6,996 nt of DNA from JAZDLR01 sp964540995 (GTDB lineage: Bacteria > Patescibacteriota > Patescibacteriia > UBA1558 > 2-01-FULL-52-15): contig CAZIOU010000028.1 in the NCBI GenBank assembly GCA_964540995.1, positions 1-6,996 on the forward strand. Direction: 5' to 3'. The position numbers and the translations under genes were made by a program. The notes beneath the pieces are model-generated. The model had not been told where the DNA came from and made no database searches. It saw nothing but the letters and a program-made list of their open reading frames with translations. Of the stretch, positions 1-5,678 are shown piece after piece (position 1 is the first letter of the stretch; each line of letters opens with the position of its first letter).

Positions 1-970
1 TGACCAGACTCTTGAGGTTGGATTCAGCTTTAATTTTATTCTGAGCGAAGCTAATGACGCGGATATTAACATCCAGCCCAGCTTTATTGGACTTATCCTC
101 CAATGCTTTAGCAGTAGCGATATCCAATTGACTGGCCTGCGCTGGACGCTCTGGTTCTGTCGCTGAAGTTTTCTTGGGGCTAGAAGTCTGTAACGTAGAG
201 AATACTCCTGAAACCACTGACCCAGCCGACGGCAGGAGCCAGTTGGCACCACTTTTCTTCTTGGCGGCCTTTAAACCCTTTCCCTCATTGAGCGCTCGGG
301 CTACTTTGACTCCACGCTGATGCCAAGAACCACGAGCAGAACGAACGACGTATTGCAAGGCCAATGACTCACCGGCTTCTAATTTGCTCATACCGTTAGT
401 CAATGTCTCCATCGGGTCGAATTCGAACTGCTGGAAGGTCTTGATCGGAAATATTGAGTCGCGCGCCAAGACAATATAGGTACCAGTCAACTGGCCTTGT
501 GGGTGGAAGATGTTGTAGTCAGTGACAATCTCTACATGAATATCGGGATGTACTGACTGTAAAATATGATGGAAGAAATCCACCATGGTCGGTGGCACCG
601 CGGCATAGAATGATATCTCGCCCGGCCTGGCTACTATTTCTAAAGAAAAGTGATCATTGCGGCCGAAAAACCAAGCAGCTAGGCCGCGCTGTGCTCGCAG
701 AGAGCCGAGTGATGAATACAGAGCCTCAATGTGAGACAGCTGTTCCTTGATCCGCTGCTCATGCATATTATCTTCATTATTGTCAGTCGTGAATCGCGGC
801 ACCGTCAACAAAAATATTTGCAGCTCCTGCTCACGCCAATGAAGTCGACTCACGATCAAGCGCAACACTAGTACGACCAACAGTATTCCGACCGCAACCG
901 AAACTAACCAAGTGGCCGCTGGTATTAGAAGCGGTTGATCATTGACGATGATTAATTGCCACAGAATCAT
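1..970 (-). CDS. T4SS/HerA-like membrane-anchored conjugation-type protein, N-terminal part (3' end outside window)
   Basis: The frame is open from ATG at 970 to the left edge, giving 323 residues without a stop. A hydrophobic segment at about residues 13-40 (LLIPAATWLVSVAVGILLVV and on) is followed by a basic stretch, so the rest should be cytoplasmic. Residues 95-125 ('RGLAAWFFGRNDHFSLEIV'), 141-155 ('HPDIHVEIVTDYNIF') and the 'FDPMETLTNGMSKLEAGESL' block match, from memory, the N-terminal domain (I believe DUF8128) of CPR proteins annotated as type IV secretory / conjugative DNA transfer family. A Lys/Ser/Pro-rich linker lies at about residues 235-275, and 'KAGLDVNIRVISFA' starts the next conserved block. 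The ATPase Walker motifs would lie beyond the window and are not seen, so ATPase activity is inferred from the family only. The gene follows the 143-aa gene by 6 nt with no clear Shine-Dalgarno, suggesting coupled translation in one operon. Confidence 0.7.
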   Translation of the reverse strand, partial: MILWQLIIVNDQPLLIPAATWLVSVAVGILLVVLVLRLIVSRLHWREQELQIFLLTVPRFTTDNNEDNMHEQRIKEQLSHIEALYSSLGSLRAQRGLAAWFFGRNDHFSLEIVARPGEISFYAAVPPTMVDFFHHILQSVHPDIHVEIVTDYNIFHPQGQLTGTYIVLARDSIFPIKTFQQFEFDPMETLTNGMSKLEAGESLALQYVVRSARGSWHQRGVKVARALNEGKGLKAAKKKSGANWLLPSAGSVVSGVFSTLQTSSPKKTSATEPERPAQASQLDIATAKALEDKSNKAGLDVNIRVISFAQNKIKAESNLKSLV

Positions 971-976
971 GATAGC

Positions 977-1408
977 TTACGATTTGAGAATTTGATCAGT
1001 CTTAATCTTGGCTTCTTGCTCCAAGAAAAATCGATTGACTCCAGGGATCATCTGCAGCCATTTCATAATCAACGCTCGGACTTTCTGCGCTGTCGCTTTG
1101 CCTTGGGACATCAGCGTCTGAATCGCTATAGCTGTGGCTTCTCCGCGGGCGCGAAATTCTTGGCGTTTGGCCGCAGTCATCGATAAATAGGCTTCATCCA
1201 AACCTTCGGATAAGAAGCCTTCAATCAATAAAATTTGAGGGTCTTTGCGAGGTAACTGTCCCTCTGCAGTAGGAGCAGATGATCGCGACAGCGGAATAAC
1301 TGATTGAGGTTGTTCTGCTTGCTTGATAACAGCTGATTGTTCTGGCTGATGTTCGATCGCAGGACCGCTTTCTACTGACGGTAACGCTTCAAATTGAGTA
1401 TCGGGCAT
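977..1408 (-). CDS. Conserved CPR-type protein of unknown function, partner of the T4SS-like gene
   Basis: 143 residues from ATG at 1408 to TAA at 977. Residues 1-55 are Gln/Glu/Pro/Ser-rich and look disordered. Residues 56-143 form a charged, probably helical domain: 'DPQILLIEGFLSEGLDEAYLSM', then 'KRQEFRARGEATA', a 'KVRALIMKWLQMIPGVN' helix, and the C-terminal 'FFLEQEAKIKTDQIL'. I recognise this C-terminal block as recurring in uncharacterised CPR proteins, but I know no assigned function. There is no signal peptide; the 'LIMKWLQMIPGVNRFFL' stretch is amphipathic rather than membrane-spanning. It is the first gene of a unit with the T4SS-like gene 6 nt downstream, so a role with that membrane complex is a reasonable inference. 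An extended -10 box ends 8 nt before the ATG and there is no Shine-Dalgarno, which suggests a leaderless mRNA. Confidence 0.8.
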   Translation of the reverse strand: MPDTQFEALPSVESGPAIEHQPEQSAVIKQAEQPQSVIPLSRSSAPTAEGQLPRKDPQILLIEGFLSEGLDEAYLSMTAAKRQEFRARGEATAIAIQTLMSQGKATAQKVRALIMKWLQMIPGVNRFFLEQEAKIKTDQILKS

Positions 1409-1425
1409 ACAGTGATATTATACCA
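1409..1425 (-). promoter_or_regulatory. Extended -10 promoter, probably leaderless, for the 143-aa gene
   Basis: Read on the minus strand, TGG-TATAAT occupies 1425-1417: a perfect -10 hexamer with the TGn extension. Eight bases separate it from the ATG at 1408, so transcription would start at or within a base or two of the start codon. The -35 position (about 1440-1445, minus-strand ATACCA) is poor, as is common for extended -10 promoters. Confidence 0.65.
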
Positions 1426-1449
1426 TATTTAGATAATCTTGGTATTGAA

Positions 1450-1478
1450 TTTACTGACGAGACAAAACATAGTATACT
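1450..1478 (+). promoter_or_regulatory. Promoter of corA, probably leaderless
   Basis: TTTACT at 1450-1455, a 17-bp spacer, then TATACT at 1473-1478. The -10 ends 7 nt before ATG 1486, so the expected transcription start falls on or next to the start codon. There is no Shine-Dalgarno between them. The -10 lies in the 8-bp palindrome AGTATACT (1471-1478), which reads as a -10-like box on both strands. Confidence 0.6.
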
Positions 1479-1485
1479 ATTGTTG

Positions 1486-2412
1486 ATGATTACGAAGTTA
1501 AAACAAATACAATATCAAAATATAACTTGGATTCACTGTACCAAGCCGACCGAAAGTGATCTCGAGTATTTGCAAACCAAATTTGACTTTCACCCACTCG
1601 ATATAGCTGACGTCAAAAACGTTTCCTTGCGCCCCAAACTGGATGAATATCCCAAATATTTATTCATGGTATTACTGTTTCCGTTCTATGACCGACAAGA
1701 ACGAGAAATCAAAGCCTCAGAAATCGATCTATTCCTCGGTGATAACTACATGATCACCATCAGTGACGGAAACATGAAGGAATTAGACACCTTCTTCAAT
1801 CAATGCTCGACTAACGAAGTAATCCGCAAGCTGTATCTGGCTGATAACACCGTCGCTCTTCTGCATGAGATCCTCCACCGCCTTCAAACCTACACCTTCC
1901 CCATGCTTGATCACATCACGCTAGACATTGAAAATATTGAGCGTCAGATTTTCGCTGGACAAGAACGTCGTATGGTGCGAGAAATCTTGGTGATTAAGCG
2001 CAACATTGTCGCCTTCCGCCGCATCATGCACTCGCACAAATCCATTATCGGTAAATTGATGCGGGTACAAAATGAATTCTTCAATCCCGAAGGCATGCGG
2101 GTCTATTTGAAAAACGCCTTGGAACGCAGTCAGGATATCTGGGATATTCTCGATACACACAATGAAACTATCGGTGCTTTCGACGAAACCAATAATGCTA
2201 TGATCTCTTTCCAGCTCAACGAGATTATGAAGATTCTGACGACCATCTCAGTCATCCTCATCCCAGCCAATCTAGTTGCCAGCATCTTTGGTATGAATGC
2301 CACTCATACACCCATCGTACAGCAGCAATATGGCTTCTGGATTATCTTATCGATTATCCTCGGGTTAATACTGACATTGCTGGTTTTCTTCCGTAAGAAG
2401 CATTGGCTTTAA
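1486..2412 (+). CDS. corA: CorA-family magnesium/divalent cation channel
   Basis: 308 residues in the inner membrane. CorA proteins form homopentamers that carry Mg2+ (also Co2+ or Ni2+) into the cell. The N-terminal soluble domain shows the usual opening pattern: 'WIHCTKPTESDLEYL', 'FHPLDIADV', 'RPKLDEYPKYLFMVL' and later 'IDLFLGDNYMITI'. A long helical stalk spans about residues 120-245. TM1 (about 249-268) ends in the signature GMN at residues 269-271, and TM2 (about 284-302) is followed by the basic tail RKKHWL. The periplasmic loop after GMN reads NATHTPIV instead of the common MPE-type loop, a frequent variation. Length is normal for the family. ATG 1486 is preferred over the in-frame TTG at 1480, because the TTG lies only 1 nt past the -10 box. 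The gene diverges from the T4SS-like pair and is followed by dus on the same strand, which appears to have its own promoter. Specificity among CorA-like transporters cannot be told from sequence. Confidence 0.93.
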   Translation: MITKLKQIQYQNITWIHCTKPTESDLEYLQTKFDFHPLDIADVKNVSLRPKLDEYPKYLFMVLLFPFYDRQEREIKASEIDLFLGDNYMITISDGNMKELDTFFNQCSTNEVIRKLYLADNTVALLHEILHRLQTYTFPMLDHITLDIENIERQIFAGQERRMVREILVIKRNIVAFRRIMHSHKSIIGKLMRVQNEFFNPEGMRVYLKNALERSQDIWDILDTHNETIGAFDETNNAMISFQLNEIMKILTTISVILIPANLVASIFGMNATHTPIVQQQYGFWIILSIILGLILTLLVFFRKKHWL

Positions 2413-2415
2413 TCA

Positions 2416-2468
2416 GGTAGAAGGTTGTAGTTTGTAGGTTGTAGGCATTAGGTTTTAGGTAGTAGGAG
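2416..2468. repeat. Degenerate short tandem repeat, unit about GGTTGTAG
   Basis: The stretch just after corA is built from variants of a 7-9 base unit: GGTAGAA, GGTTGTAG, TTTGTAG, GGTTGTAGG, CATTAGG, TTTTAGG, TAGTAGG. On the plus strand it contains almost no C, so the strand is G/T/A-biased. It lies between the corA stop codon and the dus promoter and encodes nothing evident. Its role is unknown; replication slippage or a dispersed intergenic repeat are both possible. Confidence 0.6.
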
Positions 2469-2477
2469 GCAGAAAAT

Positions 2478-2502
2478 GGGCGCTTAATGGCCTTGTTTTT
2501 TT
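2478..2502 (+). terminator. Possible weak intrinsic terminator after corA
   Basis: A short stem GGGC (2478-2481) can pair with GCCT (2490-2493, one G-T pair) around an 8-nt loop, followed after two bases by seven Ts (2496-2502). The stem is weak and the T-tract overlaps the proposed -35 box of dus, so this is a tentative call. Confidence 0.3.
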
Positions 2503-2521
2503 ATCCATAACCCAGTATAGT
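2493..2521 (+). promoter_or_regulatory. Promoter of dus, probably leaderless
   Basis: TTGTTT at 2493-2498, a 17-bp spacer, and TATAGT at 2516-2521. Eight bases lie between the -10 and ATG 2530, and no Shine-Dalgarno is present, so the transcript should begin at or just before the start codon, as for corA and the 143-aa gene. Confidence 0.6.
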
Positions 2522-2529
2522 AGTCGATT

Positions 2530-3513
2530 ATGTCTACCAATTTCTGGAACAATCTACCACGTCCAATCCTCGCCCTGGCACCGATGGTTGGTATTACTGA
2601 CTCTGCTTATCGTCGCTTGGCCAAGCAATGGGGTGCTGGCGTGGTCTATTCCGAAATGATCGCCTCTGAAGCACTGGTGAGGAAAATACCCAAAGCCTTG
2701 AAAATGATGGACTATGTAGCCGAAGAGCAGCCACTCATCGTGCAGATCATGGGCAATAACCCCAAAATTATTAGCGAAGCTGCCAAGATGATCGAAGCAC
2801 ACGGTGCTGCCGGTGTCGATATCAACTTCGGCTGTCCCGCTCACAAAATAGCTCGTAATTTCTGTGGTGTAATGTTGATGCGTGATCTGCAATTATCACA
2901 CGACATCATCGCTGCTGCTATTGAAGCCGTATCTATCCCCGTATCGATCAAGATGCGTATCAGTATCAATGCAGCCGACAATCCTCCAGCCGGACGTCCG
3001 CGCGACAAAGTAACAATTATTGATTTCCTCCGAGCCATCGACGATCTAGCCGTAGCAGCTATCATGATCCATGGACGGAGCTTCGAAGGATCTTTTAACG
3101 GCGCTATCAACACGGATATCATCAAGGAAGTCAAAAGCATCTTCACCAAAGGTCCAATCCTCGCCAATGGTGGATTAACCACTATTGAAAGTTCCAAGGA
3201 AATACTAGAAGCCACTGGCGCTGACGGTCTTGGTCTGGCACGCAGTGTACTAGGTAAACCTTGGGTCTTCCGACAAATTCGTGACTATCTGACGACTGGC
3301 AAATATCAAGATGCTACTTGGGAGGAAATCAAACAAGCCATGCAGGATCACACTGACTGGTTCTATCAGCTCTACGGTCCTAAATACTTTCAGCCTATGC
3401 GCCGCCATCTGGCACACTACATCAAAGGTCAAGCCAACGCCGCCGAACTCCGAGCTCAATTGGTACGAGTAGATTCACCGGATGAAGTGAAGCACATTCT
3501 GGAGCGCCTATAG
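2530..3513 (+). CDS. dus: tRNA-dihydrouridine synthase (Dus family, DusB-like)
   Basis: 327 residues. This FMN- and NADPH-dependent cytoplasmic enzyme reduces specific uridines in tRNA to dihydrouridine. The TIM-barrel motifs appear in order: 'LAPMVGITDSAYRRL' (FMN phosphate and barrel start, about 16-30), 'SEMIASEAL' (41-49), 'VQIMGNNP' (71-78), 'GVDINFGCPAHKI' with the likely catalytic Cys102 in GCP (95-107), 'SIKMRI' with Lys141, 'MIHGRSFEGSFNG' with His181, 'PILANGGL' (209-216) and 'GADGLGLARSVLGKPWVF' (230-247). The C-terminal helical domain (about 265-327) contains 'RRHLAHYIKG', used for tRNA binding in the family. NGG replaces the usual NGD/NGN, and GLARS replaces the usual IGRA; I recall such variants in CPR Dus proteins. 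Residues 145-162 are longer and more Pro/Arg-rich than in the usual loop. The tRNA position modified cannot be read from the sequence. A leaderless start at ATG 2530 is likely. Confidence 0.93.
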   Translation: MSTNFWNNLPRPILALAPMVGITDSAYRRLAKQWGAGVVYSEMIASEALVRKIPKALKMMDYVAEEQPLIVQIMGNNPKIISEAAKMIEAHGAAGVDINFGCPAHKIARNFCGVMLMRDLQLSHDIIAAAIEAVSIPVSIKMRISINAADNPPAGRPRDKVTIIDFLRAIDDLAVAAIMIHGRSFEGSFNGAINTDIIKEVKSIFTKGPILANGGLTTIESSKEILEATGADGLGLARSVLGKPWVFRQIRDYLTTGKYQDATWEEIKQAMQDHTDWFYQLYGPKYFQPMRRHLAHYIKGQANAAELRAQLVRVDSPDEVKHILERL

Positions 3514-3530
3514 ATAGGAACTATTCCATG

Positions 3531-3559
3531 TTGACATTAAGCTAATTTAGCCTTAGCAT
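3531..3559 (+). promoter_or_regulatory. Possible promoter for the small ORF
   Basis: A perfect -35 TTGACA at 3531-3536 is followed after 17 bp by TAGCAT at 3554-3559 (four of six matches to the consensus). A short inverted repeat, GCTAA-T-TTAGC (3541-3551), fills the spacer and could be an operator. The expected start near 3566 would leave a leader of about 37 nt before the mini-ORF. Confidence 0.4.
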
Positions 3560-3602
3560 ATCAAAAAGTACTTTCACTGATGGTCTTTTCCTAGGAGGGC
3601 AA

Positions 3603-3626
3603 ATGTCAGGAGACAGAAAAAGGTGA
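3603..3626 (+). CDS. Seven-codon mini-ORF (or true 5' end of the small gene)
   Basis: ATG 3603 opens a reading frame of seven codons (MSGDRKR) ending in TGA at 3624-3626. It has a strong Shine-Dalgarno, AGGAGG at 3593-3598, four bases before the ATG. Its stop overlaps the GTG start of the next ORF as GTGA, the typical arrangement for coupled termination and reinitiation. The alternative is that this is the real start of the 50-aa gene, now out of frame because of one base missing in the A5 run at 3617-3621. Both readings rest on the sequence pattern alone. Confidence 0.35.
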   Translation: MSGDRKR

Positions 3627-3775
3627 AGGCAGAACCTCTCACCCATTATGTGCAACTGATAGATAGTGGTGAAATTGTCGGAAGACTCTCACTTGAAGGA
3701 TATTTGGGCGAAGAAAAAATCCTACAAGTCAAGCTGATTCCTATTGAGATCTCAACCGACAAGACTGCAATATAA
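3623..3775 (+). CDS. Small hypothetical protein, 50 aa
   Basis: I do not recognise this protein. From GTG 3623 to TAA 3773 it reads as 50 residues with a protein-like composition: alternating hydrophobic and polar residues ('YVQLIDSGEIVGRLSL', 'EKILQVKLIPIEIS') that suggest beta strands. There is no membrane segment and no cysteine. AGGAGA at 3608-3613 lies nine bases upstream of the GTG and can serve as Shine-Dalgarno. The frame is open upstream only to 3581 and holds no ATG, so the start is GTG, or the gene begins at ATG 3603 and shifts by -1 within the A5 run. It follows dus by 109 bp and ends 60 bp before the stop codon of the convergent SPFH-like gene. It could still be a chance ORF, but the codon pattern and ribosome-binding sites argue against that. 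Confidence 0.5.
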   Translation: MKAEPLTHYVQLIDSGEIVGRLSLEGYLGEEKILQVKLIPIEISTDKTAI

Positions 3776-3783
3776 TCAAAGGC

Positions 3784-3823
3784 AAAAAAAATCTCCCCCG
3801 GAAACCATCGGTTTCCGGGGGAG
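3784..3823 (-). terminator. Strong intrinsic terminator of the SPFH-like gene
   Basis: A perfect 14-bp stem, 3793-3806 paired with 3810-3823, closes a 3-nt loop and contains a run of five G-C pairs. On the minus strand it is followed by eight Ts (A-run at 3784-3791). It starts 12 nt after the stop codon of the 583-aa gene. On the plus strand the bases after the stem (TTATTC) are a poor T-tract, so it may only weakly end transcription from the small ORF side. Confidence 0.92.
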
Positions 3824-3835
3824 TTATTCATGACG

Positions 3836-5587
3836 TTACGTACGACGACCGCGACTGCGTCCTCGACCCCTGTTGGGTTGAGACGGACGAGGCGGTCTGG
3901 CAGGTGCTGTGCTGGCCGGAGCAGGAGCGGTAGTTGCTACAGTTCCTGCGGCAGTACCTGCTTTTTTCTGCTGCGGTTGAGCTGCAGCGGGCTGCTGCTG
4001 AGCAACAAGTGAAGCAGTGATAACATCAGGCAGGATACCAGTGTGTTGTCCTGTCATGATGATCTTGTCACCCTTCGCAACCGCACCAAGGGACTTATTG
4101 AAGCGCCAAACCTCCATCATGGCCCGCATGATCTCCAACTTCAGCCCAGGGTTGAAATTGGGATTTTTGTCATCGACCATTGCCTTCCAGCTTTGAAGAT
4201 CAAGACCGTATTGATGGAGGATGGTGCCCAGAGCCTGACGCATCTCAGCACCGCCCTCAAGGAAGTCACGACGGATCTTAACTTCGGCTTGCTTGAGAGC
4301 TTCGCGCTCTTTCACGATGCCTGGCTCTTCGATACCGTTCTCGATACCGAAGAAGGTGACGATGATACCGAACTGCATCAGGATCCGGCAAGCCAATGAA
4401 TTAGGCGCCTCTTCCTTGATCATCGTGGCCATCTCTTCGTATTTACGAGCTTCTTTCAGAAGCTCAAAAGCACGAATATCAAACCCAACTGGCTGATTAT
4501 CTGGCCCAAGACGAGCCATATATTGCTGGTACTTAGTCCAGGCTTCAGTAGGATTTGGGTTCGGGACACTGGCATATTCTGCCATCTTCCCCACCAAATC
4601 CATCTGATCAGCGAAGAGGAAGACATTGCCCTGCACGAAGCGTGCCTGGTCATACTGAAGCACCGACGTGAAACGGCGCCAGTCAGCCTGGAACTGATCA
4701 TCGACTGATGTGATCAGATGCTTGTCTAGCGTCGTCGGCGAAGTGCCCAAGTAGGTGATAAGGTTCCACTTCACGAAATAGAAATTGTGAGGGAACTGCA
4801 GCTTAGCACCACTCGAACTATCAGCATTTGTGTTGGCGTCGGTGGTAGGCAGGGTCGTCGGGAGTGGCTCGGTGGTCAGCACTTTACGCGCTTCTTCCGA
4901 GCTCATATTACCTTCCGTCAAGACAACCGAAGCACGCAGCTCATCCCGTTGGACAACAATCACCCTGCCGATCTTACGGAGATGAACCGTCTCCATTTCA
5001 ACCGGCTGGTCTTCACCCTTCTTGACTGAACCCTTGGGCTTGGACTTGTCTTCTGGCTTTGCCCGGCGGAAAGCGAACAAACAGAGCACCATGAAATGTA
5101 GACCTTCATTCAGCACCCTCAGCTTATGGCCAAAGGCGAACCGCACAGCGCCGTGCGGCCACTCGATTGTAGTGTTGCCGGTCAGTAGAATTGACGCGCT
5201 CATCCAGATCGCGGCTGCGCGGAATAGCATATTCCCCACCAGTCGCAGGTTTAGAATTGAGGACCTAGCAGCCTCATCGGTGAAGAGCTCCTTGATCACC
5301 GTGATGTAGTACCACAGTGACGGACAGTAAAACCAATCCCAGAAAATCGACGCCAACAAAAGAGGTACCATCATCCAGTAGATTACCGTTTCTGGCAACC
5401 CGTTGGCATCACTCCAGGTCTTACAACCGAAAAGCTCAAACATGTTGGTCCAGCGATTGGGATGATCACGGAGATTCTCATAGGGATCCTTGTTCAGCTG
5501 ATACACCAGCCAGAAGCCGGCGGCAGCCAAGAACAGGACAGCCCAGATGAGCATCCAACCTCCATACTGCAACGATTCGATAAACAT
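3836..5587 (-). CDS. Multi-pass membrane protein with SPFH/band-7-like domain and Arg/Gly-rich tail
   Basis: 583 residues, no certain family assignment. Hydrophobic segments lie at about residues 10-31, 66-86 (with more aromatic residues to 97) and 116-136. Directly after the third, 'GAVRFAFGHKLRVLNEGLHFMV' (146-167) resembles the opening of SPFH (stomatin/prohibitin/flotillin) domains, where a 'GvVxrfGk..rvl.pGLHf' pattern follows the membrane anchor. Near the other end, 'SLACRILMQFGIIVTFFGIENG' (397-418) and 'IVKEREALKQAEVKIRRDFLEGGAEMRQAL' (424-453) resemble the end of the SPFH domain and its Ala/Glu-rich helix, and 'KGDKIIMTGQHTGILPDVI' (505-523) resembles the short hydrophobic end of such proteins. 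Between them is a Thr/Ser/Asn-rich linker (about 238-262). Residues 527-583 are Ala/Pro/Gln-rich and end in 'RGRGRSRGRRT'. SPFH proteins form membrane-bound oligomeric rings and often control membrane proteases; such a role is inference here. The start ATG 5587 is fixed by a strong SD. It is transcribed alone between two terminators. Confidence 0.85.
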   Translation of the reverse strand: MFIESLQYGGWMLIWAVLFLAAAGFWLVYQLNKDPYENLRDHPNRWTNMFELFGCKTWSDANGLPETVIYWMMVPLLLASIFWDWFYCPSLWYYITVIKELFTDEAARSSILNLRLVGNMLFRAAAIWMSASILLTGNTTIEWPHGAVRFAFGHKLRVLNEGLHFMVLCLFAFRRAKPEDKSKPKGSVKKGEDQPVEMETVHLRKIGRVIVVQRDELRASVVLTEGNMSSEEARKVLTTEPLPTTLPTTDANTNADSSSGAKLQFPHNFYFVKWNLITYLGTSPTTLDKHLITSVDDQFQADWRRFTSVLQYDQARFVQGNVFLFADQMDLVGKMAEYASVPNPNPTEAWTKYQQYMARLGPDNQPVGFDIRAFELLKEARKYEEMATMIKEEAPNSLACRILMQFGIIVTFFGIENGIEEPGIVKEREALKQAEVKIRRDFLEGGAEMRQALGTILHQYGLDLQSWKAMVDDKNPNFNPGLKLEIMRAMMEVWRFNKSLGAVAKGDKIIMTGQHTGILPDVITASLVAQQQPAAAQPQQKKAGTAAGTVATTAPAPASTAPARPPRPSQPNRGRGRSRGRRT

Positions 5588-5592
5588 ACTTA

Positions 5593-5599
5593 CTCCTCC
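5593..5599 (-). promoter_or_regulatory. Strong Shine-Dalgarno of the SPFH-like gene
   Basis: Minus-strand GGAGGAG lies five bases upstream of ATG 5587. It decides the start and contrasts with the SD-less starts of corA, dus and the 143-aa gene. Confidence 0.85.
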
Positions 5600-5622
5600 A
5601 GCGTTGTATTGCGTAACGTCTA

Positions 5623-5640
5623 AGCCGGTCGAAACCGACT
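5623..5640 (-). promoter_or_regulatory. Leader hairpin with UUCG loop
   Basis: In the 5' leader of the SPFH-like gene, minus-strand AGTCGGT pairs with ACCGGCT (seven pairs, one G-T) around a UUCG loop. It sits about mid-leader, 23 nt before the Shine-Dalgarno. No T-run follows, so it is not an intrinsic terminator. It could stabilise the mRNA or bind a protein; no known riboswitch class was recognised. Confidence 0.5.
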
Positions 5641-5678
5641 ATTGTTAACGAACCTGTACCCTATTTGGGTATCTTTAT

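Noticed and set aside
956..1186. Plus-strand open frame opposite the 143-aa gene
   Set aside because: No ribosome-binding site, composition not protein-like, and fully antisense to a recognised conserved gene.
1480..1485. In-frame TTG at 1480 as start of corA
   Set aside because: It lies only 1 nt past the -10 box, so it would be outside or at the very edge of the transcript; ATG 1486 fits the promoter.
2416..2468. CRISPR array
   Set aside because: Units are 7-9 bases, degenerate and without unique spacers; no cas gene nearby.
2554..3459. Minus-strand open frames inside dus
   Set aside because: All are antisense to intact Dus motifs; they have His/Ser-rich shadow composition and no promoter or SD.
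3617..3623. Canonical A-AAA-AAG slippery site
   Set aside because: The run is only A5 followed by GG, and the second codon (AGG) does not re-pair well after a -1 slip; programmed shifting is therefore kept only as one option.
4043..5550. Several plus-strand open frames opposite the SPFH-like gene
   Set aside because: Shadows of a long gene of moderate to high GC; no SD or recognisable domain in any.
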